From assembly GCA_041441455.1 (NCBI GenBank), contig JASDTB010000004.1, positions 1 through 36,269 of the forward strand: a DNA stretch of 36,269 nt, written 5' to 3'. Numbering within the stretch: the first letter of the stretch is position 1; each line of letters begins with the position of its first letter. The stretch is from JAFIHK01 sp041441455. GTDB lineage: Bacteria > Bacteroidota > Bacteroidia > Bacteroidales > UBA932. The position numbers and the translations under genes were made by a program. The notes beneath the pieces were generated by a model that searched no databases, was not told the DNA's origin, and worked only from the letters and a program-made list of their open reading frames with translations. Below, piece by piece: positions 1-8,665 of this stretch.

Positions 1-49
1 TTTTTTCATCGTATTAAGATATTAATTAGTTCTAATTTAGATTTGGGGA

Positions 50-652
50 TCACTTTAAATTCAAACTTCGTCTTACTCTTCGTTCTAATATTGAGGGTAT
101 TTCGTTTGCTCCTATAATGAAACCAAAATTAATTCCAATAAATGAGTGCTCTTTATCAGCGAGATTAATGCCAGCAGATAAACGAATACGTTGTGAGAAT
201 TCAATACCAAAATGTGGATTAAAATAGAAAACAGTTTTCTCTTTTGAGAGAGCTCTTGAATATAAGTTGTTTGAGTATCCGTTATCGTCCAAAAATGAGA
301 CTCCCAATCCTGCTCCTGTAAATAGTGAGATGTGCTTCCATTTTCTGATATGGTAATCAAATGTAAACCCAGTATTGATACCCCAGTTTTTAATCAATAT
401 ATTATTATCATATCGCCTGTTAAATTCGGCAATTTGAGCTTTTATACCGATGCTAAATGGTATTTGTGAAAAATTGTATCGTCCTTCTAGTCCTGCAGCA
501 GCACCGACATAAGTATGCTTACTTTGATTGTGATTGCTAGCAAAGATAGGACCTATTGATAATTCAAATTCTACAGGTCTAACTTCGTTGATTGTTTGAC
601 AAAAGCCAAATGAGGAGTAACAGATAAATAAAATTAAAAATATTTGTTTCAT
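50..652 (-). CDS. Small outer-membrane beta-barrel protein, function unknown
   Basis: A 200-residue protein with a Sec-type signal peptide (hydrophobic residues 4-17, likely cleavage around Cys18/Gln19, as in many Bacteroidota '...FCQ' signals). The mature part has alternating polar/aromatic strands, many glycines and regular turns (for example GINTGFTFDYHIRKW followed by LFTGAGLGVSF), which is the pattern of a small outer-membrane beta-barrel of the OmpA/OmpW/PorT-like type. No catalytic motif is visible. It ends in TGA, which is rare as a stop among genes in this window. It has its own consensus promoter and lies 84 bases past the end of the ROK gene, so it is probably not part of the PUL. 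The barrel assignment is inferred from composition and pattern, not from a recognised family signature. Confidence 0.7.
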   Translation of the reverse strand: MKQIFLILFICYSSFGFCQTINEVRPVEFELSIGPIFASNHNQSKHTYVGAAAGLEGRYNFSQIPFSIGIKAQIAEFNRRYDNNILIKNWGINTGFTFDYHIRKWKHISLFTGAGLGVSFLDDNGYSNNLYSRALSKEKTVFYFNPHFGIEFSQRIRLSAGINLADKEHSFIGINFGFIIGANEIPSILERRVRRSLNLK

Positions 653-671
653 GTGATTTATTAACTTGAAA

Positions 672-702
672 CAAATATAGTAAGAAATAGATTATCTGCA
701 AA
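672..702 (-). promoter_or_regulatory. Bacteroidota consensus promoter for the beta-barrel gene
   Basis: On the minus strand TTTG (702-699) is followed by exactly 19 bases and then TATATTTG (679-672), matching TTTG-N19-TAnnTTTG. Transcription would start near 665, giving a 5' UTR of about 13 bases before the ATG at 652. Confidence 0.75.
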
Positions 703-736
703 TTAGAGAGTATGGAGAAGACTCAGCGTGGTATAA

Positions 737-1945
737 TTATAGTAACCCAAGTGTTTTACTTCTCACTAGCATGCATGCTCCGATTATACCACACTTGTCC
801 CCTAATTTCGATACTTTAATTTTGGTGTCTTTGCTCACGAGAATGAGCGAATATTTGTTGACTGCGCTCTTAATTGGTAATAGTAGATAGTCTTTCGCTT
901 TCGATAGTGTTCCTCCTAGTACAATTAGCTCTGGATTGAAAAGGTTTATTAGTCCAGATATGGCTTTTCCTAGTTCGTTTCCGATGTTCTCGATGATTTC
1001 GATAGCTAAGACGTCTTCTTTGTGGATTGCATCCATTATGTCGTCGAGGGTGATCTGCTCTCCATTGTTGTACTTTGGCGATAGCATCGAAACACGTCCC
1101 TCTTTTAATTTTTCCATAAAGATGCGATGTACTGCAGAACCTGAGGCACCTGTCTCAAGGCATCCTCTCTTTCCGCATCGGCAGATTATTTCGTTTTCGA
1201 AAAACGGAAAGTGTCCGAACTCTCCTGAGAATCCGGACTTTCCGTAATAAAGTTTTCCATCTATGATTATTCCGATACCGAGTCCCCAGCTTGCGTTGAT
1301 GAAGAGCATATTCTTTTTGCTTTCGTCTTCGCTATACATGAATTCTCCGTATGTCATCGCTCTGGAGTCGTTCTCTATAAAGACATTACAGTCTATACGC
1401 TCCTCAATCATCATTGATAGTGGTTTCTCTCCAAGGAAGTAGAAGCTGTAGCTGAATCCCGACTCAGAATTTACGCGTCCTGAGAGGTTGATTCCTACCG
1501 AAAGGATCTTATTTCTAGCGATAGAGAGGTTGTCAATAAAGGAGTTTATGATGTTGCAAAGTTCATCTAGTGATTGTATTGTGTTCTCTAGAATGAATTC
1601 TTTGTTCCCTTCATATTCAATTAGTTGCCCTTTAAACGTGATGATTCCTAAGTCTATGCTGTCTTTTGTAATATCTACTCCTACAAAGTACCCTGCATCT
1701 GGATTCAGACCGTAAACATTTGGTCTGCGCCCTCCGTTAGTACCCTGTTTTCCGAAGTCGAGCACAAATCCTTCAGACATGAGTTCTCCAATAAGTTTCG
1801 TTATTGTTGGGATGCTGAGATTCATCTCTTTACTTAAATCGGTGATGCTATAATTGCCGTTGACAATAAATAGTCTGATTATCTCCTTTTTGATGGAGTT
1901 GTTCTTACCACCGTCGTAAGATTGCTGAAGGAATGTGTTGTTCAT
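737..1945 (-). CDS. ROK-family transcriptional regulator (NagC/Mlc/XylR type)
   Basis: A 402-residue DNA-binding regulator. Residues about 18-75 form a winged helix-turn-helix (NYSITDLSKEMNLSIPTITK) and residues about 85-400 the ROK sugar-binding domain. The zinc site is visible as His245 (GEFGH) with Cys255, Cys257 and Cys262 (CRCGKRGCLE), and the sugar/phosphoryl motif END is at 191-193. Such proteins repress catabolic operons and release DNA on binding a sugar or amino sugar (family knowledge). The gene starts three bases after the symporter stop and so is co-transcribed with it, divergently from the susCD operon. It is the likely regulator of both units; the 4086-4100 palindrome is a candidate operator. 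The effector cannot be read from sequence, though the neighbouring AGE enzyme suggests an amino sugar. Confidence 0.9.
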   Translation of the reverse strand: MNNTFLQQSYDGGKNNSIKKEIIRLFIVNGNYSITDLSKEMNLSIPTITKLIGELMSEGFVLDFGKQGTNGGRRPNVYGLNPDAGYFVGVDITKDSIDLGIITFKGQLIEYEGNKEFILENTIQSLDELCNIINSFIDNLSIARNKILSVGINLSGRVNSESGFSYSFYFLGEKPLSMMIEERIDCNVFIENDSRAMTYGEFMYSEDESKKNMLFINASWGLGIGIIIDGKLYYGKSGFSGEFGHFPFFENEIICRCGKRGCLETGASGSAVHRIFMEKLKEGRVSMLSPKYNNGEQITLDDIMDAIHKEDVLAIEIIENIGNELGKAISGLINLFNPELIVLGGTLSKAKDYLLLPIKSAVNKYSLILVSKDTKIKVSKLGDKCGIIGACMLVRSKTLGLL

Positions 1946-1948
1946 AAT

Positions 1949-3790
1949 CTATGCGTTTTCGAATCCTTTGTCTGCCTCTTTTAACTTGTCGTACCAGTTG
2001 AACTTAAGGATTACCATGCAGATTATAATTACTGCAAGTGTAATAAGTGTTGCTTTGGTATTGTGGATGATGAAATAAATAGGGAGGACTACTAGTGCCA
2101 TTTGCCATGTAATACCTACGATGATATTTACCACATCTCTCTTAAAGTCTCTATTCTTTTCGAATGATGGATCAATTGCTACTACTTTGTCGTAAACTGG
2201 TTTCCAGAATCCCCAAGGTTTTACATTTTTGTAGAACTTCATTAGTACTTCGTCGGTGTCGGGTTCTGTTAATAGACTGCCTAAGAAGCATCCTACAAAT
2301 GAAAAGGCTAAAATTGCCGGGAAGAAATAGATGTCTGTGATTTCTGGGAAGAATACGAGCTTAAGAGTTGACGATGCAAGTCCTGCCATCATTCCCCAGA
2401 AGTATCCAAATCCATTAAATCTCCACCAAATCCATTTTAGGACGTTTGCTGCTGCATAGCCACCATACAAAGATGATGTTATCCAGAGTGTTAAGGAGTT
2501 AAGTGATTTTGCATAAAATCCGAATGCTACGCCTACGATTACCAATGCAATTGAAGCTACATAGCTAAATCTTACATATGTTTTTTGTGAAGCGTCTGGA
2601 TTGATGTATTTTTTATAAAGGTCATTAACGATATATGCTGGTGCTGAGTTTACAAATGCGGCAAGGGTGCCAACAAATGCTGCCAATAAGCCTGCAAGTA
2701 GCAGTCCCTTGAACCCAACGGGAACAAACTTCGTAATAGCTATAGGAAGAATTGTTTCGAAGTCCATGTTTGTTCCCGCTTGTGCAAGTTCAGGTGCCAG
2801 GTAGACTATTGATAGTGCCGCAAGACCGGCAACTAGTAAGTATCTTGGTGCATAAAGCAAGAGAATGGTCATACCGCTCATCTTTGCCGCTTCTGATGGC
2901 TTTGCTGTCGATAGGATTCTTTGCATGTCGTAACTTGGAACTGGTCCCGCAAGTGAAGCGAAGATTCCTTTGAATATCATAAGCATCACTAGTGGTCCGA
3001 AGAGTTCATATCCGTCTGACGCAATTTTATTATTGATTGCTGGAATTAATCCGTCCCAATTTATATTAAGGTTCCATCCGAAGAATAGGTTATCCCATCC
3101 TGCAGGTGTTGCTGCTGCTATCTGGTCTGCCGTAACCGAAGTGTATCCAATGTATCCGATTATTAAGCAGGCGGTTGTCATGATTGCAAACTGGAAAACG
3201 TCTGCCGCAACTACGCTGAACATTCCACCTTTAAGGGTGTAGAGTGTTGTTATTGCGATAATGAGCAGTGCATATGATTGTGCAGATGTTAATGTCATGA
3301 ATCCTAAGTTGCAGGTGAGATCCCAAGGGAGTATCATCACTGCAAATTTTCCTATTCCTTCGAAGAAATAGGCCATGAATCCAATTACGCTTATGATTGC
3401 AAAGCAGACTACTACAATGTGTGAATATTTTCCACCTCTTCCGCTAAAGCGAGTAAGTATCCACTCTGCTCCAGTCATTACATTTGATCGTCGCATCCAT
3501 ATCGCGAGGAATACCATTACGAAGACTTGATTCCACACGGGCCAAAGCCATGGAATCCACGCACTTTTTAATCCGTATATAAATAAGATTGCTACGGTCC
3601 ACATTGTGCCTGAGATGTCGAACATTCCAGATGCATTTGATAGACCAAGGAAGTACCATTTTATTTTTTTGCCTCCTAGAAAATAGGAGTCAATGTTTTT
3701 TGAAGCTTTTTTTGACAGGATGAAGCCGATAGAGATGATTGCCGTGATATAAATGCAAATCACCATTATGTCGATCCACGAAAGGCTCAT
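1949..3790 (-). CDS. Sodium:solute symporter (SSS family)
   Basis: A 613-residue inner-membrane protein with about 13-14 hydrophobic helices. The N-terminal region carries the SSS hallmark SYFLGGKKIKWYFLGLSNASG, followed by core helices rich in Gly/Ala/Ser. The C-terminal 100 residues include a basic cytoplasmic stretch and two further helices, as in longer Bacteroidota SSS members. It should import a small sugar or sugar acid with Na+. Being the first gene of a leftward two-gene unit with the ROK regulator, and divergent from susCD, it is the probable inner-membrane importer for the product released by the PUL enzymes. NanT-, SGLT- and glucuronide-type substrates are all possible; the substrate is not determined by the sequence. 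Confidence 0.88.
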   Translation of the reverse strand: MSLSWIDIMVICIYITAIISIGFILSKKASKNIDSYFLGGKKIKWYFLGLSNASGMFDISGTMWTVAILFIYGLKSAWIPWLWPVWNQVFVMVFLAIWMRRSNVMTGAEWILTRFSGRGGKYSHIVVVCFAIISVIGFMAYFFEGIGKFAVMILPWDLTCNLGFMTLTSAQSYALLIIAITTLYTLKGGMFSVVAADVFQFAIMTTACLIIGYIGYTSVTADQIAAATPAGWDNLFFGWNLNINWDGLIPAINNKIASDGYELFGPLVMLMIFKGIFASLAGPVPSYDMQRILSTAKPSEAAKMSGMTILLLYAPRYLLVAGLAALSIVYLAPELAQAGTNMDFETILPIAITKFVPVGFKGLLLAGLLAAFVGTLAAFVNSAPAYIVNDLYKKYINPDASQKTYVRFSYVASIALVIVGVAFGFYAKSLNSLTLWITSSLYGGYAAANVLKWIWWRFNGFGYFWGMMAGLASSTLKLVFFPEITDIYFFPAILAFSFVGCFLGSLLTEPDTDEVLMKFYKNVKPWGFWKPVYDKVVAIDPSFEKNRDFKRDVVNIIVGITWQMALVVLPIYFIIHNTKATLITLAVIIICMVILKFNWYDKLKEADKGFENA

Positions 3791-3862
3791 AAGTTATTGT
3801 TTTATTTCTTTTTATGGTTTGTAATCGTTTTATGAGGTGTGTGGTCTCGTGTGATATACTTG

Positions 3863-3893
3863 CAAATGTAACAAAATTTCTAATTAAGACAAA
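3863..3893 (-). promoter_or_regulatory. Consensus promoter of the symporter-ROK operon
   Basis: On the minus strand TTTG (3893-3890), a 19-base spacer and TACATTTG (3870-3863) give a perfect TTTG-N19-TAnnTTTG match. The start site would be near 3856, leaving a 5' UTR of about 65 bases before the ATG at 3790. Confidence 0.8.
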
Positions 3894-4085
3894 TTATTAA
3901 TAAAATATTAAGTAAATGTAAATTCATTGCTAAATAAGTTTAAAAAGGGTTATATATATAGGTATCGATTGACTGTTAGTCGTAGTGATCCACTTATTTC
4001 ATCTAAATATCGACTAGTAGAAGTGTAAAAGCAATTAAATATATTTTTTAATAAAGTTAAGAATAATAAAAAAATTTATTAATAA

Positions 4086-4100
4086 TTGTTTTTAAAACAA
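4086..4100. promoter_or_regulatory. 15-base palindrome, candidate ROK operator
   Basis: TTGTTTT-T-AAAACAA is a perfect inverted repeat (7-base arms, 1-base centre). It lies 11 bases before the rightward -7 element, so it would cover the -33 region where TTTG is expected but not found. ROK regulators bind AT-rich palindromes (family knowledge). Assignment to the neighbouring ROK protein is inference. In a region this AT-rich a chance palindrome is possible. Confidence 0.45.
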
Positions 4101-4110
4101 ATTTATTTAT

Positions 4111-4118
4111 TATGTTTG
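4111..4118 (+). promoter_or_regulatory. -7 element of the PUL operon promoter
   Basis: TATGTTTG matches TAnnTTTG. There is no good TTTG at -33; the palindrome occupies that place. A start near 4124 leaves about a 60-base 5' UTR and argues for translation from the ATG at 4184, not from an in-frame ATG at 4112 that lies inside the -7 element. Confidence 0.6.
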
Positions 4119-4183
4119 TGCAATGTTCCGTGTGTGGTACTATTAAATTATTAAAAACAATTCATTTTCCTAAACGAATTTTT

Positions 4184-5482
4184 ATGAGAAAATTATTTTT
4201 AGTTCTGATCCTCTTTGTTTTCGGGGTGGTTGCATATGGTAAGCAAAAGCCGATGTACATGTGGTTCGACTGCGAGGCCAACTATCACCGCCTAAGCTAT
4301 CCGGATTCAATCAAGTTTTATTTAAAGAAAGTGAAACAGATTGGTTTTACCGATGTAGTTGTAGATGTGAAGTCTATCATGGGAGAGGTTCTCTACAAAA
4401 GTAAGATTGCCCCTTATATGGGCGAGTGGGAAGGTAGATACAGAAGCGAAGATTACGATATGCTTAAGATTTTCATCGATGAAGGCCATAAACTTGGTCT
4501 AAAGGTGCACGCATCTTTGAATATTTTTGCAGGTGGACACAACTTCTTCAATAGAGGAGTTATTTATAAGATGCACCCCGAGTGGCAATCTCTTGTTTAT
4601 TGGGAGGGAAAGTTAATGCCAATCGGTCAGATGAAATGGAACTACAATGGGATGATGAATCCTGCTAATCCAGAGGTTCAAAAATATCAGTTATCAATTC
4701 TAAAAGAGTGTGCTACTAAATATAAAAATTTAGATGGTATTATTCTAGACAGAATGCGTTTCGATAATATTACTTCTGATTTTAGTCCTCTTTCTCAAAA
4801 ACTTTTCGAAGAGTACTCTGGTATGAAAGTAGAAAATTTCCCAGATGATATTCTCTATTGGGTTGATAAGGATGGTAAGAAGAGCTGGAAACTTGGTAAA
4901 CATTTTAATAAATGGGCAGAGTGGAGAGCTATGGTTATCAAAAGATTTATGGAGGCAACTCATAAAGAACTTCGTAAAATCAATCCGAAACTGATTATTG
5001 GTGATTATACTGGTGGTTGGTATCCAACTTATTTCCACGTTGGTGTTAACTGGGCAAGTAAAGATTATGATCCATCTAAAGAGTATAGCTGGGCAACTCC
5101 TGAGTATAAAAATACAGGATATGCTGAGCTTTTGGATGTTTATATGACTGGTCTATACTACACTAATGTAACTAAAGCTGATGTTGATAAGGCTAATGGT
5201 GTTCTTGGAAAGAGAACAGAAGCTGGTATGGATAATAGTCGTACTTATTGGTATTCGGTCGAAGGTGGTGCTGCTCTTGTAAAGGAGATCACTAGAGGTG
5301 TAGTGCCAGTAATTGGATCTATCTATGTTGATCAATATGAGGGTAATGCTGATGTTTTCAGCAGGGCTACAACTCAAGCTCTAAAAAGTACTGATGGTTT
5401 GATGATCTTCGACATCTGTCACATTATCAACAGAAATTGGTGGGATCTTCTAGATAAAAGTATCAAAGATGCAAACAAATAA
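4184..5482 (+). CDS. GHL10-like putative glycoside hydrolase, secreted (copy 1)
   Basis: A 432-residue protein resembling the glycosyl-hydrolase-like GHL10/DUF187 TIM-barrel family, some of whose members cleave glycan strands (E. coli DigH/YddW on denuded peptidoglycan, family knowledge). A Sec signal peptide covers residues 1 to about 20. Typical blocks are GFTDVVVDVKS, DEGHKLGLKVHASLN and DGIILDRMRFD; acidic residues in the last two are candidates for the active site. The start at 4184 is chosen because it opens directly on the signal peptide and lies downstream of the predicted transcription start. It is the first gene of the operon, 37 bases before susC. A diverged copy lies at 12056. It has no lipobox, so it is probably periplasmic. 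The substrate is unknown. Confidence 0.8.
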   Translation: MRKLFLVLILFVFGVVAYGKQKPMYMWFDCEANYHRLSYPDSIKFYLKKVKQIGFTDVVVDVKSIMGEVLYKSKIAPYMGEWEGRYRSEDYDMLKIFIDEGHKLGLKVHASLNIFAGGHNFFNRGVIYKMHPEWQSLVYWEGKLMPIGQMKWNYNGMMNPANPEVQKYQLSILKECATKYKNLDGIILDRMRFDNITSDFSPLSQKLFEEYSGMKVENFPDDILYWVDKDGKKSWKLGKHFNKWAEWRAMVIKRFMEATHKELRKINPKLIIGDYTGGWYPTYFHVGVNWASKDYDPSKEYSWATPEYKNTGYAELLDVYMTGLYYTNVTKADVDKANGVLGKRTEAGMDNSRTYWYSVEGGAALVKEITRGVVPVIGSIYVDQYEGNADVFSRATTQALKSTDGLMIFDICHIINRNWWDLLDKSIKDANK

Positions 5483-5519
5483 ACTAAATACATTTATTAA
5501 TTAAAACCTTATAACTTCT

Positions 5520-8500
5520 ATGAAAAAGATAATATCTGTTTTCAAGAATTGCCAGGTGATGAAGGTAGCAATATTTTCATTATTAATGTTGGTTTGTGCA
5601 AGCTCTGCTTTTGCACAAACTTCCGTAAAAGGTAAAGTTACCGACGATAAAGGCAATCCTCTCACAGGTGTTTCAATTATTGTACAAGGTACAACAGTTG
5701 GAACCTATTCCGACCTTGATGGAACTTACTCATTAGTAGTTCCTGCAAGAAATTCTAAAAATGGTGTTCTTGAATTTTTCTATATGGGATTCAAGGCCGT
5801 TAAGATTACACTTGATGGTAGAGCGCAATATAATGTTACTCTAGTGGAAGATGCTGCTAGACTTAGTGATGTAATTGTTGTGGGTTATGGTACTCAGAAA
5901 AAGGGTAGTGTAACAGGTGCCATTACTCAAATCAGTGGTAAGGAACTTTTGAAAGCACCAACAACTAACATCTCAAGTATGTTGAATGGAAAAATCGCTG
6001 GTGTTATTGGTCTTCAACAGTCAGGACAACCTGGTGCTGATGCTTCTAGCATTATTGTCAGAGGTACTGGAGCTAAGTATATTGTAGATGGAGTAGAGAG
6101 AAATTTTAATGAAATTGACCCAAATGATGTTGAGTCGGTGTCTGTATTAAAAGATGCTTCATCTGCTGCAATTTTTGGTATGGATGCATCTTCTGCAATT
6201 ATTATCAAAACAAAAAGGGGACAAAGAAAAGAGAATAAAATTTCTTATAAAGGAAGTTATGGTATTTCAAGCAATGCCGTTGAAATGAAAATGCTTGATG
6301 GGCCAGGTTATGCTTATTGGTATAACAAAGCAAGAGAGATGGACGGAGATACCCCTATCTTTACTGCTGAACATGTTAGAATGATGTTGAACAACGATCC
6401 TACTGATGGTTGGGGAAATACAAATTGGTATAAAGAGACTTTTGGAGTTGGAACATCAATGTCCCATAATATCAATTCATCAGGAGGTAATGAGAAGTTA
6501 GCTTACTTTGTCTCTCTAGGTATGTTTGATCAAAAAGGAAACGTAAGAAATTTCAATTATAGAAGATATAACCTTAGAAGCAATATTGATACAAAAATCT
6601 CTAAAAATGTAACTTTAGAATTTAATATTGCTGGTAGAATAGAGGATAGAAAAAATCCTGGTTATAGTGCAAACCCTGCTGACTGGAATAATATTCCTCA
6701 GCAAGCTATAAGAGTACATCCATATGTTCCTATGACCATTGATGGAATTCCTGTTTCTACAAGAACAGCTAGCTCTTATGTAAGCCCAATAGCGGCATCT
6801 GAAAACACTGGATATAGAAATACTTTAACTTCTATTTTGGAAACAAATTTAGCATTAACATATAAGGTGCCATATATTCAAGGTTTAAGCTTTAAATTTA
6901 TGGGTAGCTATGACGCATCTTTTACAAAAAGCAAGGCTTTTTCTACTCCTTATAAAACATATGTTGCTAATACCCCAACACCAACAACAACAAATATATC
7001 TTATTCGCTAGTAGATGATGCAAGAGGAAATACTGCAAGTTTGGTTGAAGGCTTTACTTATTCAAATGACATAGTAACTAATACTAGTGTAAACTATAGT
7101 AATGTGTTTGGTAAACATAAAGTTGGTGCTATTGCATTGATGGAAACATCCCAAACCGAAGGTAATAGTATGGGATCATACGGTTATGGTTTCGACTTTT
7201 ATGAATTAGATGAGTTAGACTTTGCGAAATTAGCTGATAAAACGAAAGTTTCTGGAGGAAGTTCTCAATCTAGAAAAGTAGGTTTTGCTGGAAGATTAAA
7301 CTACGAATTTGATGGAAAATATCTTCTTGAAGCTACACTAAGATATGATGGTTCATATGTTTTTTCAGGCATGATGAAAAACAAAAGATGGGCAGCCTTT
7401 CCGTCTGCATCGGCAGGTTGGGTTATTTCGAATGAAAAATGGTTTTCAGAAAGATTCCCGTTTGTTAATTCGTTAAAATTAAAAGCAGGTATCGGTCTTA
7501 CTGGTAAAACAGGTATTAGTCCATATCAAGATTTAAATACTTTGTCAATTATGGACAATGCTGCAGTCATTGGAGGATCTCCTGTTGCTGGTGTTATAAC
7601 ATCAAAACCGGGAAATCAAAACTTAACTTGGGAAAAAGCGCTACATTATAATTTAGGATTGGAGTCAACGCTTTGGAATGGATTATTAAATGTTGAATTT
7701 GATGTATTCTATAAATATGCATACGACATTCTTAGCACAATTGGAGGTTCTTACCCTGATTCGTTTGGTGGATATTTCTTTTCTACTGCAAATACTAATA
7801 AGCAAGATTATAAAGGTTTTGAATTATCATTAGACCATAAAAATAGCATTGGTGATTTTAGTTATTTTGTTTCTTTAAAAACAACATATACTCAAAGAAG
7901 ATGGCTTAAGTACACTGACTCCGAAAATACTCCTGATTATCTAAAAGTTACTGGTTCAGAAATTGGCTCTCAAATGGGCTTTATCGCACTTGGTTTATTC
8001 CAAAGTGAAGAGGAGATAGCAAACTCAGCTCTGATTCCTGGCAAACCTGTAAGAGTAGGTGATATAAAATTCCTAGATAGAAATGGAGACGGTAAGATTA
8101 CTTATGAGCAAGATAGAGGTTATGTCGCTTCGTCTTCTTACCCAAAATATGTACTAGGACTAAGCTTTGACGGTAAATGGAAAGGATTTGATATTAACTT
8201 TTTAATTCAGAGTGGACTTGGAAGAGATGTTGCTTTGACAGGTGTTTATTCTTCAGGTGTTATGGACAACACTTCAATGACAAAGCCTTTCTATCATGGT
8301 GGAAACTCTCCGCAATATCTTGTGGAAAACTCTTGGAGAGAAGACAACAGAAATGCTGAATTCCCAAGATTAACTATTGTTTCTGCAAGTAGTAACAATG
8401 CGTATTCTTCTTCATTTTGGTATAGAAATGGAAATTATTTGAGATTGAAATCTGCTCAAATTGGATATACAATTCCTATTAAGTATGTGAAAAAATCGGG

Positions 8501-8654
8501 ATTTGAAGATATAAGAGTTTATGCAGAAGGACAAAACCTATTCACATTAAGCCAACTTACAAAATTCAACATTGATCCAGAACAACCAGGAGTTCAAAAT
8601 GGATACTATCCACAACAAAGGGTTTTCTCAATGGGAATTACCTTCACCTTCTAA
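5520..8654 (+). CDS. SusC/RagA-family TonB-dependent outer-membrane transporter
   Basis: A 1044-residue outer-membrane active transporter. The signal peptide ends near 'SAFAQ' (residues 29-33). A carboxypeptidase-regulatory-like domain (about 36-110) is followed by the SusC signature VGYGTQKKGSVTGA (121-134), a plug domain (to about 235) and a long beta-barrel ending in aromatic '...FTF'. There is no N-terminal STN signalling domain, so it is not expected to signal through an anti-sigma factor, consistent with control by the ROK protein. With the SusD partner 11 bases downstream it should import oligosaccharides bound at the surface, powered by TonB. The ligand cannot be deduced. Confidence 0.96.
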   Translation: MKKIISVFKNCQVMKVAIFSLLMLVCASSAFAQTSVKGKVTDDKGNPLTGVSIIVQGTTVGTYSDLDGTYSLVVPARNSKNGVLEFFYMGFKAVKITLDGRAQYNVTLVEDAARLSDVIVVGYGTQKKGSVTGAITQISGKELLKAPTTNISSMLNGKIAGVIGLQQSGQPGADASSIIVRGTGAKYIVDGVERNFNEIDPNDVESVSVLKDASSAAIFGMDASSAIIIKTKRGQRKENKISYKGSYGISSNAVEMKMLDGPGYAYWYNKAREMDGDTPIFTAEHVRMMLNNDPTDGWGNTNWYKETFGVGTSMSHNINSSGGNEKLAYFVSLGMFDQKGNVRNFNYRRYNLRSNIDTKISKNVTLEFNIAGRIEDRKNPGYSANPADWNNIPQQAIRVHPYVPMTIDGIPVSTRTASSYVSPIAASENTGYRNTLTSILETNLALTYKVPYIQGLSFKFMGSYDASFTKSKAFSTPYKTYVANTPTPTTTNISYSLVDDARGNTASLVEGFTYSNDIVTNTSVNYSNVFGKHKVGAIALMETSQTEGNSMGSYGYGFDFYELDELDFAKLADKTKVSGGSSQSRKVGFAGRLNYEFDGKYLLEATLRYDGSYVFSGMMKNKRWAAFPSASAGWVISNEKWFSERFPFVNSLKLKAGIGLTGKTGISPYQDLNTLSIMDNAAVIGGSPVAGVITSKPGNQNLTWEKALHYNLGLESTLWNGLLNVEFDVFYKYAYDILSTIGGSYPDSFGGYFFSTANTNKQDYKGFELSLDHKNSIGDFSYFVSLKTTYTQRRWLKYTDSENTPDYLKVTGSEIGSQMGFIALGLFQSEEEIANSALIPGKPVRVGDIKFLDRNGDGKITYEQDRGYVASSSYPKYVLGLSFDGKWKGFDINFLIQSGLGRDVALTGVYSSGVMDNTSMTKPFYHGGNSPQYLVENSWREDNRNAEFPRLTIVSASSNNAYSSSFWYRNGNYLRLKSAQIGYTIPIKYVKKSGFEDIRVYAEGQNLFTLSQLTKFNIDPEQPGVQNGYYPQQRVFSMGITFTF

Positions 8655-8665
8655 AAATCAGAATT

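Larger units (their letters stand above)
3791..4183. other. Divergent control region between symporter and susCD operons
   Basis: A 393-base, very AT-rich gene-free region. It holds the leftward promoter (3863-3893), a 15-base palindrome (4086-4100) and the rightward -7 element (4111-4118). A weaker inverted pair, TAGTCG near 3975 and CGACTA near 4010, lies between them. No further gene is seen. Confidence 0.7.

Noticed and set aside
3975..4015. TAGTCG/CGACTA inverted pair as a second operator
   Set aside because: Six-base arms about 30 bases apart are weak in a long intergenic region; not enough to call a site.
4112..4183. Longer N terminus for the first GHL10 gene
   Set aside because: The ATG at 4112 lies inside the -7 element and the extra residues would bury the signal peptide; the ATG at 4184 opens directly on it.
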